Source: Nematostella vectensis
Lineage: Eukaryota > Cnidaria > Anthozoa > Actiniaria > Edwardsiidae
Direction: 5' to 3'
Assembly (NCBI RefSeq): GCF_932526225.1
Contig: NC_064039.1
Coordinates: 2,256,001-2,320,000, forward strand
Length of the DNA stretch: 64,000 nucleotides
Under the pieces are notes generated by a model, which had not been told where the DNA came from, made no database searches, and saw only the letters and a program-made list of their open reading frames with translations. How positions within the stretch are numbered: position 1 is the first letter of the stretch; each line of letters begins with the position of its first letter. The position numbers and the translations under genes are program-made. Shown here in pieces: positions 1 to 13,004 of this stretch.

Positions 1-9
1 GATGATGGA

Positions 10-45
<36 letters not shown>

Positions 46-46
46 A
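1..46. repeat. (GAT)n microsatellite
   Basis: The window opens with a run of GAT/ATG trinucleotides, which grades into less regular TGATG-rich sequence up to about position 120. It has no coding support. Confidence 0.8.
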
Positions 47-140
47 GTAGTAATAGTTTGTTTTGATGGTGTTGATGTTGGTGGTAATTTTAATTATTAT
101 AATGATGGTTATGATGATATCTAAAGTTATGGTTGCCATA

Positions 141-386
141 ACCTCCCCTTGTGGATGTAGCTGAGCATGAAAGGTGCTGATGATAATGATGCCAATGCTT
201 ATGATTAAAATGATGGTCAAAATGGTATTCTCACCTGGCTGCCATTTCTCCTCCTTGTGGATGTAGCTGAGCATGAAAGGTGCTGATGATAATGATGCCA
301 ATGCTTATGATTTAAATGATGGTCAAAACGATATTCTCACCTGGCTGCCATTTCTCCTCCTTGTGGATGTAGCTGAGCATGAAAGG
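141..386. repeat. Tandem triplication of about 106 bp covering a GPCR exon end and its splice donor
   Basis: The block TTGTGGATGTAGCTGAGCAT recurs at 149, 255 and 361, an exact period of 106 bp. On the minus strand each unit carries the last codons of the GPCR exon, and the two upper units also carry the GTGAGAAT-type donor. The unit nearest position 141 has diverged (CAAGGGGAGGTTATGG). The extra units sit downstream of the real donor in transcription order, so they lie in the intron as decoy exon ends. Confidence 0.75.
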
Positions 387-589
387 TATGACCACTACTA
401 CCACCAACATGTCCGCCACGCACATGTTTGCAATCATCACATTCATCGTGTTTTTACAGCAGCGCCTGCGATACACGACCAGCAGACTTAACGCGTTGCC
501 TAGCAACGCCATCACCAGAGTCGTGACGTAGATGAAGATCAGACCACCGCGCATTGGTGACGTCAGACCAGGGCTGCTGGTGGAATTGC
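341..589 (-). CDS. Internal exon of a rhodopsin-like (class A) GPCR, TM1-TM2
   Basis: This minus-strand exon is bounded by the acceptor CCCTTTCAG|GC and the donor CAGCCAG|GTGAGAAT. It encodes an Asn/Ser-rich extracellular tail with a possible NST glycosylation site. A first membrane helix follows, with the class A GN signature (LLGNALSLLVVY), then a basic loop (RRRCCKN). The second helix carries NVMIANMCVADML, the usual N...ADML pattern of TM2. The exon stops after TM2, so TM3-TM7 would lie before position 1, outside the window. The ligand class cannot be told from this part; peptide or amine receptors are both possible. It is not a complete gene here. The first exon, at higher coordinates, was not identified. 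Confidence 0.75.
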
Positions 590-2224
590 CTGAAAGGGTT
601 CGTTTCACATGTCGGTTTTGATTGACACAAGTCCAAGGAATTTAAATTCGACAATCCTTTTAGGCAAAAATTTCAGCATATATTCCTGTCGAATTGTTTT
701 CTATCTGACTGTTTCTTTTTGAATGGGCTCTAAAACAAACATTTATGCAGCTACGCCTCTGTTACCATCTGACCGATGTATAAATTTTGCTTACTTAATT
801 CTTAGTACAAACTAAGAATTCCTTGCTTTCGACAGCGGCAGCTCTTACTTGGGCTCCCTGTTGTTATTTTAGACACAAAGATCCAAAATCACGTTGTGTT
901 CTAATAATGGGACGTTTGAGTTGCATGGATGTCACAAGGGAAAATCGATGTGATAAGCTGAAGATAGGCTGTTATTTGAAAATTTGTTGTGCCACTGAAG
1001 CTCTAGATTTTAACAGTTGTTGCCGTAAAAGCTATCGAAGCACTTAATTGTGCTACTAATTGCTATATTCACAATTTCGCCTACTTCTCTAACTTGACTT
1101 GAGCAAAAAAAAGCTTGATGTAATTTAGCATTCAGGAGTCGCAACTAGTGCCCAGACTCCGCATAAGTGGGGATGGTGTGAACTTAATACCAATCAGTCA
1201 CATTCCATAATTATGATCGTGAAGTCAGGCTTTGTACAGGAGATTGATCATTTAATGTAAGTTCATGATCTTGTGACAGTTATATCTGTTACCTAATGAC
1301 GATTTTAATTAAGTGGTTTGACGAGGAATTAGGAAGAAATAGACCGATGCAACAACATTGCAGTAAAACACCACTCTGATTTGTTCACAGTTCCTGTTGT
1401 TACTGCAAAACCCAAGAAAACTTTGTTTACAGCTCTTGCTGTATCACAATAAAAGGATTAAAATGATTTCCTTAGTCCCTTCTCTCTCTACAGAACCCTA
1501 ATATAGATACTTAGGGCAAAAATGAGAAAGCATGCAGGATAGAGAGATCGTATCGGGCAAATCCGAATTGGGCAAAAATGGCATGTCTTGGTATTGCTTA
1601 ACTACGAACATCATAACATTGTTGGTTTATAAAACTAAATAAAGAATGAGGCCTCAGACCGTGACAAAAGACTATTCACAAGTGGGGCGTCATGATCCAA
1701 TCGACACTAACGTGGAAAAGCGGCATGCTAACGATTATCAATCGTCAATGCATCGGTGAGAACGCGCAAGAAGAACTGCCCACTCGCACAAGCTCCAGTG
1801 AACGATTATATTAATTATAAAATCAGTCTTGCATGTGCAAACTAAAAATGCTGTACTTTATACATTTCCTTTTTACACTGTCTTTCACATCAAAATCTAT
1901 AAACGTCTGTAAAATGATTGCACTATAATGGAAAAAAAACAGTCTGAGATTTCACCAAATTTTAAGAATTCCAAGGACATGCGGAGGCTCAGATAGCAGA
2001 AAAATATTGCATGTTTTAGTTCTGGTGCTCGACATGACGGAAAAACATGTCTTGACGTTTCCAATAAGCTCATTTCAAATCAAATAAGGCGGAAAATTCC
2101 CCTAAGTACTTAGTGAGTAATATCAAACAAAATATCAAATGCGACTTTTTTTAAATTGATGCGACTTTCTGTAAAGTGACATTGAAGTTTGAGCTTTTCG
2201 TCCCTGAGCTCATATCCCTTTTTC
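590..2224. other. Non-coding stretch, nothing recognised
   Basis: AT-rich DNA with only short, uninformative reading frames. It may hold the upstream intron of the GPCR. I found no conserved exon, RNA gene or clear repeat. Confidence 0.5.
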
Positions 2225-2503
2225 CAAAAAACGTTGTCAGTGCGAAACGGCAAATGGCGATTGGCAAATGGCAGTTCTAGGACCGTAAGGAACCATGGGT
2301 CTCATTAAATTTCTACTAAATGCTGAACAATATGGATAAATCAAACAATTATCCATTAAAGATCATCAATGTATGCCTCTGACATTGCTAGACTTTATTT
2401 AACATCTTTAATTTTACGAATGATTAGTACCCAGAAGCACCGTTCGGGCTTAGAACTGCCTTTTACTATTTGCCATTCGCCATTTGCACTGACAACCTTT
2501 TTT
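2225..2503. mobile_element. MITE-like inverted repeat of about 280 bp
   Basis: The left arm (AAAAAACGTTGTCAGTGC, then GGCAAATGGCGATTGGC and GCAGTTCTA) is matched in reverse complement by the right arm (GCACTGACAACCTTTTTT preceded by TTTGCCATTCGCC and TAGAACTGCC). The arms are about 55 bp, imperfect, and enclose about 170 bp of unrelated DNA. There is no reading frame inside. I could not define a target-site duplication. Confidence 0.55.
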
Positions 2504-5235
2504 GAAACAGGTGTATATAACGCAAGGATGATCAAGGAAAAAATTATCTTAAAAAGCCAAAATCTGGGTGTGTGTATTTCAGCCTCACGTTATTTGTGTT
2601 TTGAAAAGGGAAAATCAGTCCGGAATACAAGAAACTGATGGCCTTTGTAAAAAATTGTATTTTCTTTCTCCATTTCTTCGAAATGCCCATGTTCAGGGTT
2701 TTTCCGTCATTTCATTGTGCTCATACAACAACCTTATTTGTGTCATTCCCTTCCTAATAATTCTTCATTGCGTATTTTATTTTTATAGACACCAAAATTT
2801 AAAAATCGTTAAGAACATATTCAAAAATAAGAACGGCCCAGCCTAAACTAGATTAGACTTTCTCATAAAAAAGAGAGTGTTTTCTAGTCTTTTGAGGTGG
2901 AATAGAGTAACACCGTAAAAAGGTGGAACGTATTAAAATTAAGAAGTGCCAAATATTCTTTTTACGTTTAGCCTTTAGTTTATACATTGGGACGAGGGAT
3001 GACTAGAAAAGCACAGTGATTGGATACTTACCCGCGCTCACTGTTGAGTTGATCATGCCTGCTGCTTCAGTGCAGCGTATTTTGTAGGTTTTGGGACAAC
3101 GCCAGACTATTATACGTCTGGTCTGCCCTCGCTACACTGTAATCTATCTGAAAGCAAGCAAGTTCACTTAATTATTTCACTAGAATGGTTCGCACCTGTT
3201 TGAACGAACTTCTACATCGCCCTGCGAAACCCTAAAGCGAAATTGTGTTGAGTGGAATACTGTTTGACATTGTATGACTCAAATATGAATACAAAAAGAA
3301 AAAATAAGTAAATTTTATCTTTTAAATGTTTATCATGTTGTGTTTGTTGTAGTTGCGACTTCCTCTAGATTAATTGATTGCCGCTCCACTAAAGGTAAAC
3401 CTAACCTGTTATGTTTTCCCAGCTCAAAATCCATCATCTTACCACTTTCCTTATATTAGTGCAAGTCTATAGATTCGCAATTTCATTGAAAACACAATAA
3501 GATAATATAACTGTTCGATCTATCAGATAACTCTAAACTTGACGTAGTTTCGAATGGGCATTTGCTTAGTAAAATGAAACTTCATAAACACGCCGCTAAA
3601 AAAAGGATTATCTCTCTCAGGTGTTGTTTAAGATTCTCAGTGTAGGCTCCGTGGAAAGATAAATATCACTTATCGCATGTAGAAGTGTACAATGAGATAA
3701 CCATGGAAAAAATCCACTGGTGGTATTTATAACAAAACAAAAAAAGCGAATTACTACTGGTCAAAGACACTATCAATAGCTTAATCGATTATAGATTACT
3801 TATTCATAGGCACACCTAGAGGGATGCTTCAAACTCTGAAACGTGTTTTTGTAAGGGTGACGGCTGTTCAGAGCGTTTGTGAAAATCTGTTATCATACAG
3901 TAGCCCCTGTTTCTTTTTTTCTTTAACCTTTTACAAGGTGATGTTTCGAACACGTTCTTTTAACTATTTCTAGATGAAATGTTATGTCAAAGATTACACG
4001 TTCCGTATCTACACAGTACATCATGTACATGTACACAGTAATAACAATGTGCTCTCCCCTCCCCCTTTAATCATGGAAATGCGTAGAAAATCAACTAAAT
4101 ATGATTAGCAAAGGATTGCTTGCCAAATACAATAAAAGTATAACGTATAACTATTTTTTTAAAAAGAAAATAAAATGGCTCGGAAAAGGCTTTGAAAATA
4201 CTGTATAGACTTAAAAAATAACGTCGCAAAATTAAAAATGGGTCGAATGTGCATATTTCTATACAATATTATTCTTTTATTATTTTTATAATTTACATTA
4301 CCAAGTTTGAAAAATTACGCTACGATCACGCTTGTAACCAAAAAGACAAATTGCCCTCGGATAAGCAATGGATCTATCATCGATAAAACGAATATCAGAC
4401 TTAATATCAAGTTATTTTTCGTCCACACACATAAATGCTAGTTTTCTTTTTACCATATATTGAAATCACCCTTTTGTAAAGAAAAAAAATATTTCTTGGG
4501 AAAGCAGGTCAATTAGAATCTAATCATTAATTTTCGGTAAATGTCATTTGACACTCACTTAACGCTTTTAAAAGCCATTACTTGATTCGGGATCAGAGCT
4601 CAGAAAAAAACACTTTTAAGAAAATTTCGAATGAATCTTGAATGAAACTTAATAATCACGGTGGTCAAATGAGTATTTTAGTTTCTAAGTGACTTTCTTG
4701 CTGCTTGCCTTTGTCTATATGTAGTCGCTGTTCTGTCATACAACTATACGTAAAATTGGAAAGGCCTGGAAAGAAGGCCTAAAGTCAGAAAGTGGAAAAA
4801 TAGGCTCGATTGCATGGATTTATTTTACGCGTAACAATTCGAAATTTTGAATTAAATTTCACATCTGAAGGAAACGGGTGCAGTGTGTAAAAATTCTTTC
4901 TGCCCATCTTTGTTTGTAGATATAAGAAATGCATTGGAAATTGAACATATGTTTTGTTTAATTTGAACTAATAGAAGATTGAATCAACTATACTTTATAT
5001 TTTATTTTTGAGGTGTTGCCGGGATTTTTGTGAAAAAATCGATCAAATATATTGAGTGAGTGACAACTTTGTACAGTTGATTCCCGAAGGTAATATAGAA
5101 AGTTGTCTGAATGATCGGGAGGTCAGAAATGTATTAAAGGATTCTATTCTATTTGGAAAAATTTAAAATGCATGCTTATATTATTATCATATCTATTATT
5201 TTAATGGATTAATGCTGCAAGAATAAGGCGATAAT
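2504..5235. other. Non-coding; holds one copy of a dispersed repeat
   Basis: AT-rich with no supported exon. Around 2690-2840 the sequence (TTCCTAATAATT, then AATAAGAACGGCCCAG) matches a stretch at about 60060-60220 in the same order, so both are diverged copies of one interspersed repeat. The rest is unassigned. Confidence 0.4.
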
Positions 5236-5464
<229 letters not shown>

Positions 5465-8400
5465 TGAATAATAAAAATCGCACAAGCTGGAAGTTCGTGT
5501 TATCGAGTATTCGGGATCCACATACAGTCCATATTAGGCAACTTTGCAAACTACGAAAATGCAATTTGCGCAAAGCATATCTTTCGTCAAATGGAGGTCA
5601 ATTTTTTATAATGTCTTCAAAGTCTTCTTCCAGACTTAGATAACCGGCTTTTCTCCATTTCCTGCTATATTGGTAACTAATAGCCCGTTTCCAAATTACG
5701 CTCTACTCTCTTAAAGAAAAGCTTCAAATAGAGGCTCCGTTAAAATTGTTACATTTACTGTAGTTTTAGCACAGGGCCTCGATTTGAATGTTTTCTTTCA
5801 GAGCAGTCGAGCATTCGGAAATGGGCTTGGTGCCTGCTTACTGTTTTTACCCGTAGACGACGAACTCGTAGGTGAAAGCGTGCGCCTTTCTCTGCAAAAT
5901 CAACTGTGATTTACGATTGCGCCTAACAGGAATAGACCTGAACACTCCGTTATTGATTGACTCTCAAATGTCATGAAATGTCAGCAAGAACGTGTTTCAT
6001 TCTTCTCCTTAAGTCTGAGTTCATGTAATCGAGTGAAGAGTCACTTTGCTCAAAAACCGCTTCTAATAAATTCTAATTTTCTCGCTATTTACATCCCTGT
6101 AAGCTGACTATTATCACATACGTGGTTCCATAATTATGGGTATTAACGAGAAATATAACATCTTTTTATCTGAAATTGTTTAAAAATGGATGGGATCATA
6201 AGAAATGGATTAATTACGCACACCAGGAGGGATTGTAATGTGCTCCAGTACCCCCCTTGGCTTTGCGCTATTTCTGTTTTTTCATTTTCACCTACCTCTA
6301 TGGTGCTGTTCGGTGCCTAACGGTCAGTAAAGTACTCTCTCAAAACTTGTGCAATTTGCGCTTCACGAACGCATGCTAATTTTCGTTACAATATCAATAA
6401 TGGTAAAATAATTGCCACTGCTGATGGTAGCAAGTGAGCTATCCGGCCCAACAAAAATTTTCTCGCGCTTTTTTCTTATCTGTGTGTCTTTAGCGCAAGC
6501 GTTTGTCAATAACCTGTTCGCTTAATCCATATGCACCTGCCATTTATAATGTCACTCTACACTGACACATTTTCAAAAAGCTTCCTTCTGTAGAAAAGTG
6601 AATTGAAGACGTGTTTGCACAATTGCTATTTTCGCTTTTTATACCTTGAAATTGGGAAACTTTTTAGGCAACAAAAATAACAGAAATGTACGTATGGTGT
6701 GGTCTCGGGAGTCTATATAGTGGAGTCGGGACTCAGTGCTGACTTTCACTCCTCTACTCCTATCTCAGTAACGTGTTTGGCTTGGTTAAACATCGCTAAA
6801 GTAGGGCGAGAAATGATGACACTAACTAAAAGCTTCAAACTACGTATTTTCTCTGCATGACATTCATGTAACAACTAAAGGAAATTGACGTTATAGATGT
6901 CAGACAAGCTAAAAATATTCTCTCTTCCTTTTTACCGGAACTTTCTCTAGAAAACACTCTCATATGCCGGGTTTTAACGTTAAAAATGTTTCCAAATGAG
7001 GATTAGTTCAAGTGTAATTGAAAAGAGTCCATAAAACAACTCAAAACTAAGGTGCAAAAATTTGAGTGTTGAGATCCTCCAATTAAAACATTACTTCAAA
7101 AGTTGAATGTATAAGCAATAACCCATTTTTTACTGTCTTATCTGGAATACGGTATGTTTTGATAAAGTTTAGCGTACTTTTATGTATCTTAAGTAATCTC
7201 ACTTTTCCCCAACTCCCGTACCTTTTATTTCTTGTTTGATTAACTTTGGTTTCCAGCGACAGTGAAAGCTTAACGATGCTGATATAATCCACAGTTCATC
7301 ACAAAAAGGCATTCAGTTCTGTTTCCCCGATAACTCATCCGCTGCGGTAAAATGTTTGATTGACATGGTTGACTCCGCCTATCACGTGACACTTAACGTA
7401 GCGTTGCCATCAGCGATTGTAAACTTTTACCCAATCAGACATAGGAACTTATTAGACACGAAACCATTACTAAAGATAAAAGATAGATAATGCATTTTCC
7501 GAGTTCTAAAAACAAAACAAAAATTTTTGGTTAGCAAATCGGTTGTCGGTTGCCATGGTCACATAACTTGTCCCCTTTTTTCGTGATGGCTTTTGGTTGA
7601 TTAGCCAAATACGTTTTCACGATTCTCCTTAAAAATCCAATCCATTAATGTTAGCAAGCAATGTATATATCAGAGTAGGTCAATTGTCATCTAGAGGAAA
7701 GGTACAAAATTGATGTTAATAGTTTAAGCACAAACTGTTGATTTGATTTTAACTTGTGGCTCCACTTGTTCAAATTGTTATTCTGTTTAAGGTTCTTTTT
7801 GAGGCGGCAAACGTTTCCTCTTTGTCGGTATGGTAACCACCATAAATGAGCATTAATAAATTAAGCTTCTTAAGTAAACGACAAAATGAACGTAAAAATA
7901 CATATTCTAAAAGTTGCTTTACCGTTGTTTTGATTTCCGTGATCAAGCTCAGATTCATTGATAGCTTTTTGTTTTTATCTGTGTGAGTGTTTACTTCCCT
8001 GGGAGGTTGACAGTTATGTTTTTTATGCATTTCTTTGAAGTGATGTAATGGTGTTTTCAAATTGTTGTTTACAACTTCATAAGGAAGAAGAATCATGATA
8101 AATTAAACTATAAAGCCTCCTGCCGGAAATTTGTTGTCTTTTTGCTTTTTGGTTATTTGCTCAAATTTAGTCCTGATATAATATGTCTTCACACTTTCTT
8201 GTTGACCTGTTCATGATTGAACAAAGCGTTTACTTTTCGAAAGAGCACGAAGAAATTAATAGTCCATAATCGGTCCCTTTGAAGTATATAATTTGTTTCT
8301 AGGCACACCGCAGAGCCGCCGGTGCAATTAGAAACAACACTTTGTGTCCGTGACAGTATGGCCGCTAACTGAGCCGTAGGAAACGAGGGAAGGCGGTCCC

Positions 8401-8725
8401 TTATCCACGAAGGGTGGTGATGGTGGTGCTGTTTCGCTTCTTAATTCAAGCGACTTAAAAGTATGATAAATTATCAAGAAATCTAAAAAACAGCCAGCCT
8501 TTTAGGCTTGTAATGGATTTGACGGATTTATACTAGATTGACGAGGAGGAAGTTCTTTTTTTTGTATTCAATTTTATTTGCAACCTCTCTTCATTCATTT
8601 GTGACGGGAAAGTGTGCCCTTCTATTTTTGTGCTGGCGAATAAACAATTTTGTCATTCACTGCTTCTCTATCAGATTTTTTGATTTTATTTTCGAAAACC
8701 ACTAGGAATCGGCATCCTTCATTCT
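5465..8725. other. Non-coding stretch, nothing recognised
   Basis: AT-rich DNA with short random frames only, including a 108-codon frame at 7770-8096 (-) that shows no domain or splice context. No RNA gene was recognised. Confidence 0.45.
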
Positions 8726-8902
8726 CGGGCGCGTCCCCAGGATTGGCCGAGAGGGGGGGGGGGGGGGGGAGGGTGCGCAGTCATAGGTAATCATATGGAA
8801 AAATCTTAGTATTTGAAGATTTCTTGATAAGATAAATGAGCCAATTTTGGCCGCCAAGGGGGGTTCACGCGCACCCTGCGCACCCCCCTGTGTACGTGCC
8901 TG
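8726..8902. mobile_element. Degenerate G-tract MITE (CAGGCSCGTACCCAGG family)
   Basis: It begins CGGGCGCGTCCCCAGGATT, carries a long G run near 8752-8770, includes TTGGCCGCCAAGGGGGG, and ends TGTGTACGTGCCTG. The ends are mutated versions of the inverted termini seen intact at 56323-56679. The flanking 5-mers do not match, which suggests an old copy. Confidence 0.55.
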
Positions 8903-9208
8903 TCAGTTAAACTTTGTTGTGCTTTGACTTAATCATGGGTAGAAACTCATGGAGATGTTGCGCCTCGATGGCGTGTTTAATGCGTTTTGAAATGAACTGT
9001 GTAACGCGGAAAGAAAAAAATTGGTGGCGATTGAATTGAAATCTACAACTGGTCTTAAACAAGTCCTGGTTTTCTGACGCACAATAATATTTTTATCTTA
9101 AAATAAGCCATTATATTAAAAAGCTTCTTTAAAAAAACATGCATTTCTTAACAAGCTGTAGCCAACCTTCCTAAAAAATGCAAACTAAATATATAAATAT
9201 AGGCTCAC

Positions 9209-9416
9209 CAATGTTCCAAGCCGATGATATACCACAAAGTTGTACCCTTCATCAAGCTTTAAGTCGCACCAGTGTGATATTCTCACGTCTATCCCGCTTT
9301 TATTCAGTTTCGATCGGGCGGAAGTTCCGTGCAATCTGTGACCATCTTTTGCAAGAGCCAAATGACTTGGGGCTTTCAAACTCTCATAAAACCATGGTTT
9401 AATAACGGACATTACC
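9209..9416 (-). CDS. Possible internal coding exon, unidentified
   Basis: This minus-strand interval is open throughout in one frame. It is bordered by a good acceptor with a pyrimidine tract (CTTTTCTCTCATCAG) and a donor (ACATTG|GTGAGCC). It would add 69 codons with moderate complexity, including WFYESLKAPSHLALAKDGHR and DEGYNFVVYHRLG. I do not recognise the family. It could be a later exon of the sushi gene on the same strand, but the phases do not join directly, so another exon would be needed between them. It could also be chance. Confidence 0.3.
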
Positions 9417-12400
9417 CTGATGAGAGAAAAGGTTGATGAAATCTTGAAAGCTGCAATTAGAATTACTTTTTATTTAGCTCGGGGCTCGATAAGAGTTCGT
9501 CCAAGTGGTACTAGCTTTAATTGCACGTATTGCTGCGCCTATTTTAATAAACAATTAGAGTAACTATATAGAAACTAGATCATTACTTGCTCACTAATTG
9601 ACCGTAGGTTCTTATCTATGCGGGAACTTTTTGATATAACCTTAGAGGTAAAATATTTTTTGATAATTTAAGTTAATTAGAATATTTAAAAAAAATGATT
9701 AAATCATTGTGTTGGTTGTCTAGGAGTGACTCTTATTTCTCACCTTTAAATGACGTCAGTAGCAGGGGAGACAGCTTTATTTGGACATCTTGATGACTCC
9801 AAGCGAGACTTAAACATAAACCTTATACCATGGCGTCCTGGGGGCCAAAAAATCCTTTACTCAAATTAAGTATTCTCTCTGTGGATACGAGAACGTGCTG
9901 CGTGTATGATTTATCCTTAGCGAAAAAGCCGTCGGGCGGGCCGGGGATATTAAATAACGTTATATTTCAACACCGCTAATTTAAAATCTATTGACCAACG
10001 CGAAAGAGTGCGTATGAGCGATATCTTATCTTACGGAAATACTGGCGCTAAATTTTCATTAAATGAAAGGTATGACTAAAAGCAAATATTGATTTCGCGT
10101 GCTGAATAGACTGAATTTGACAGCATTTTGAAGGTACATATTTATATAGGTTGTCCGCCCCTTTAAAACAACTGCAACAAGATAACGACGGAATACAGCT
10201 TTATCCGAGAAACACCCTGATATAACAATCAACATATTAAGCGCCAAAATATATGCATTTAAAAATGTAGGTTTCCGCTAAAGCCCAACTGGAATAAACT
10301 AAACTTTCTAACTAAAAGTTCGATTAACCCTTAGATTTGGAAACTTTGTCCGTTATTCTACTCGGATAAATCGACCTCAAGATCAGGTAACTCAAACTTT
10401 ACAATAAGTCGAACTATATTTATCGTTTCTCGGGCCACATTTTAGCCGGGAAAATAGAGCCAGTAGTTTCGCCTGTTCACTGGTAGGCTCACCCTCGAAC
10501 CGCCTGCGAAACTGCTGTTTTTACAGAGGCGTAAAACATATCATTCCATCCATGCGTTAATTCCTTTGCCTTATTACGACGCCTATGCAGATCACCTAGT
10601 TATTCTACAGCCAGTGTGTAGTTTTTCTAGTCATTGTCATTTCTCAAAAATAGCAACTTTGATTGATTCTTATTTCGGTTGTTTATTGCTACACATTTGA
10701 AAAAGATATCTTAAATTATATATTAAACTGTGAGAAGCTAATTTACACTGATTTTTTATCTCTTCAGAGTGGCTCAGCGTAGTTCTACTGTACTTCATGA
10801 AAACATAATTGATAATAACAGCTGTGTGGTCATTTATATGGTTTCTGAACTAGAATGAAATTGGCGCCCCCAGCCTATGCGTCAAATATCATCTAAACCA
10901 TATTCTTAAGGCATTTCTCGTCTCATTCTATTCACGCGCATAGAGGAAGAAGTGTGCTGAAAATGTGAAATTGTTCATCACTTTTCGCTTAGATTATCTA
11001 TCTAATCTTGACGCCATGTGACTTCAAACTGATAAACATAACCACCGACACCATCCTGGAGGTCCAAACACTATTCAACGCAAAATGTTATAACGCAAAA
11101 TAAACAAATCCGATTGTTGTTCAATATCTGGTTGATTTTTGTTATATTCCAAGTGGTTGTTACATATCCCGTTGACAAATCCGAGTGATACAGCCCCAAC
11201 ATACAGGACGAATAATGTAAGACGCGCATTGTATCTTTTTACAATTACCACTTTGAATGCAAACAAACCCTTAGAGTATACAGTATGTTGAGGGGATGGC
11301 CTCTTCTGATCTTGAAAATGAGCCAGCTTAAGAAATACAGGTATATCTAGTAAATGAATGTTGTACCCGCCGATTATTAATTAGTAAGCTGCGTCAGTTC
11401 ACTTGGGTAAATAGATTTTTATAAATACGTCCCGACTAAACCGCAATACATGTTTTAATACATTAATAATAAGGTCATCATTTAAAAACCGATAAAAACG
11501 TTTCTTAGGACGAGGACAAGTTGCAATTGACATACCATGTAACCATAGTAACTGATCGACTAAGAAGCCATGGCATAGGCGAGGTGCTTTGAATGGAAAT
11601 AAGGAAATGGAACGGAAGAGGACTAAACGGATGGAAAGTGAACCTATCATCAGTTTATAGAGGTAATTGGTAACAGGCTAACTCTTCCCTCTTATCTCCC
11701 AAGTCCCCCTCGGCCACTGATACACACAGGGTTGACTTATAAGTTGCATGAGATTACGGTGGCTGATTTTATTGAAGCAAGAGAATCCACTGAGAAAATC
11801 AAAATGACGAATTCGAGATAATTTGAAAAAGAAAGGGTTTTTTCCAAGCATATATGCTTTGCAGTTGCGATAATAACAATGGATAAAAAAGGAAATAAAT
11901 ATTGAGAGGCTGGGGGGGAGGGGGTTGTATGGAGTTCATACGATTCGACCATTTTATATCTGATGGGTCGCCAAAACAACAACACAACAACAACAACAAA
12001 TAACAATAATAATAATAAAACAAAACTAAAAACATTTCGAGAAAGCAAAATATTTTATCAGACAGAATTCGAACAAGAAAACTTTGGCTTTGGCACTGCG
12101 AAATTTCAGTGGAAAAAAATCGAGCCATCACCAACGGCCGCAATACGTCGGCAGGAAAAAAAAAGTGGATTTTCCATCCCCTTCAGATGTCATGGTAGTT
12201 CCGAAAAAAACCGTAAAGTTCTTAAAAAGTCGACGACAATCCACAAATCAGTATTTCATCCAGGCTTTTATTAGATTCCTATCTTTGGCACTGTTGATCA
12301 TCTTATGGTGCTCCGTGTTCACTTAAAAAAATAAAATAAAAAAATATCAGGGGTAAATACATTTGACGTGTACCGAAAATTCTGTTTATCTTATACTGAA

Positions 12401-12420
12401 TATACAAATGCAATCATGAG
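9417..12420. other. Non-coding stretch, nothing recognised
   Basis: No supported exon. Poly-Asn and poly-Thr reading frames at about 11960-12030 come from CAA/AAT-rich low-complexity DNA. Confidence 0.4.
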
Positions 12421-12424
12421 CGTA

Positions 12425-12619
12425 CACACGCGTACACCCCCCCTCCCTTTTTGCCGGCAAAAAGCTTTTCATTTCCTATTGGAAGATGGTCAAATTTCCT
12501 TTTTCTATATGATACCTATGACTGCGCACATCCCTGTACCCATATGATACCTATGACTGCGACCCGCCAACCCCCCCCCCCCCCCCCCCCAAACCTGACC
12601 CAATCCAGGGCACGCACCT
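12425..12619. mobile_element. Degenerate G/C-tract MITE
   Basis: The right end (AATCCAGGGCACGCACCTG) is a mutated form of the AATCCTGGGTACGCGCCTG terminus seen at 62014. A C run at 12571-12590 and two copies of TATGATACCTATGACTGCG lie inside. The element at 61855 shares an ACCTATGACTGCGCAC block. The left end is poorly preserved. Confidence 0.4.
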
Positions 12620-13004
12620 GGCACTTGACAGTTTTTCAAAGAAAATTAAATGACGAAAGACTGTGTAACAAAACATTGTATTATCTTTCCATTTATCTAA
12701 TTAAAGTGTAATAGATAGCAATGAAAAGCAGTCTTTTTGAAAAAGATTATTATAGCTGGGGCCTTGTTGGTTTGAGTAAACGTGCAGCCTGTACCAGAAC
12801 TATTTCCAATCCATTTCCATCCACTTGATGAAAGACGTATTAGTATTCTTTTCATGGCTGCCCAAAGTCATAAAAGACGTTTTCCATAGAAACATATAGT
12901 AACACCCATCGGACAATTGTGAATCAACGAATATTTCTCTTTGATGGTTAAAACCATTTATAGCACTCATAGAACATTCCTAAGGGCTCTTATTATATGC
13001 AAAC

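Noticed and set aside
7770-8096. 108-codon minus frame
   Set aside because: No recognisable domain, random-like composition and no splice signals at useful places.
11963-12274. Frame starting with runs of Asn and Thr
   Set aside because: Low-complexity CAA/AAT DNA; no domain or splice context.
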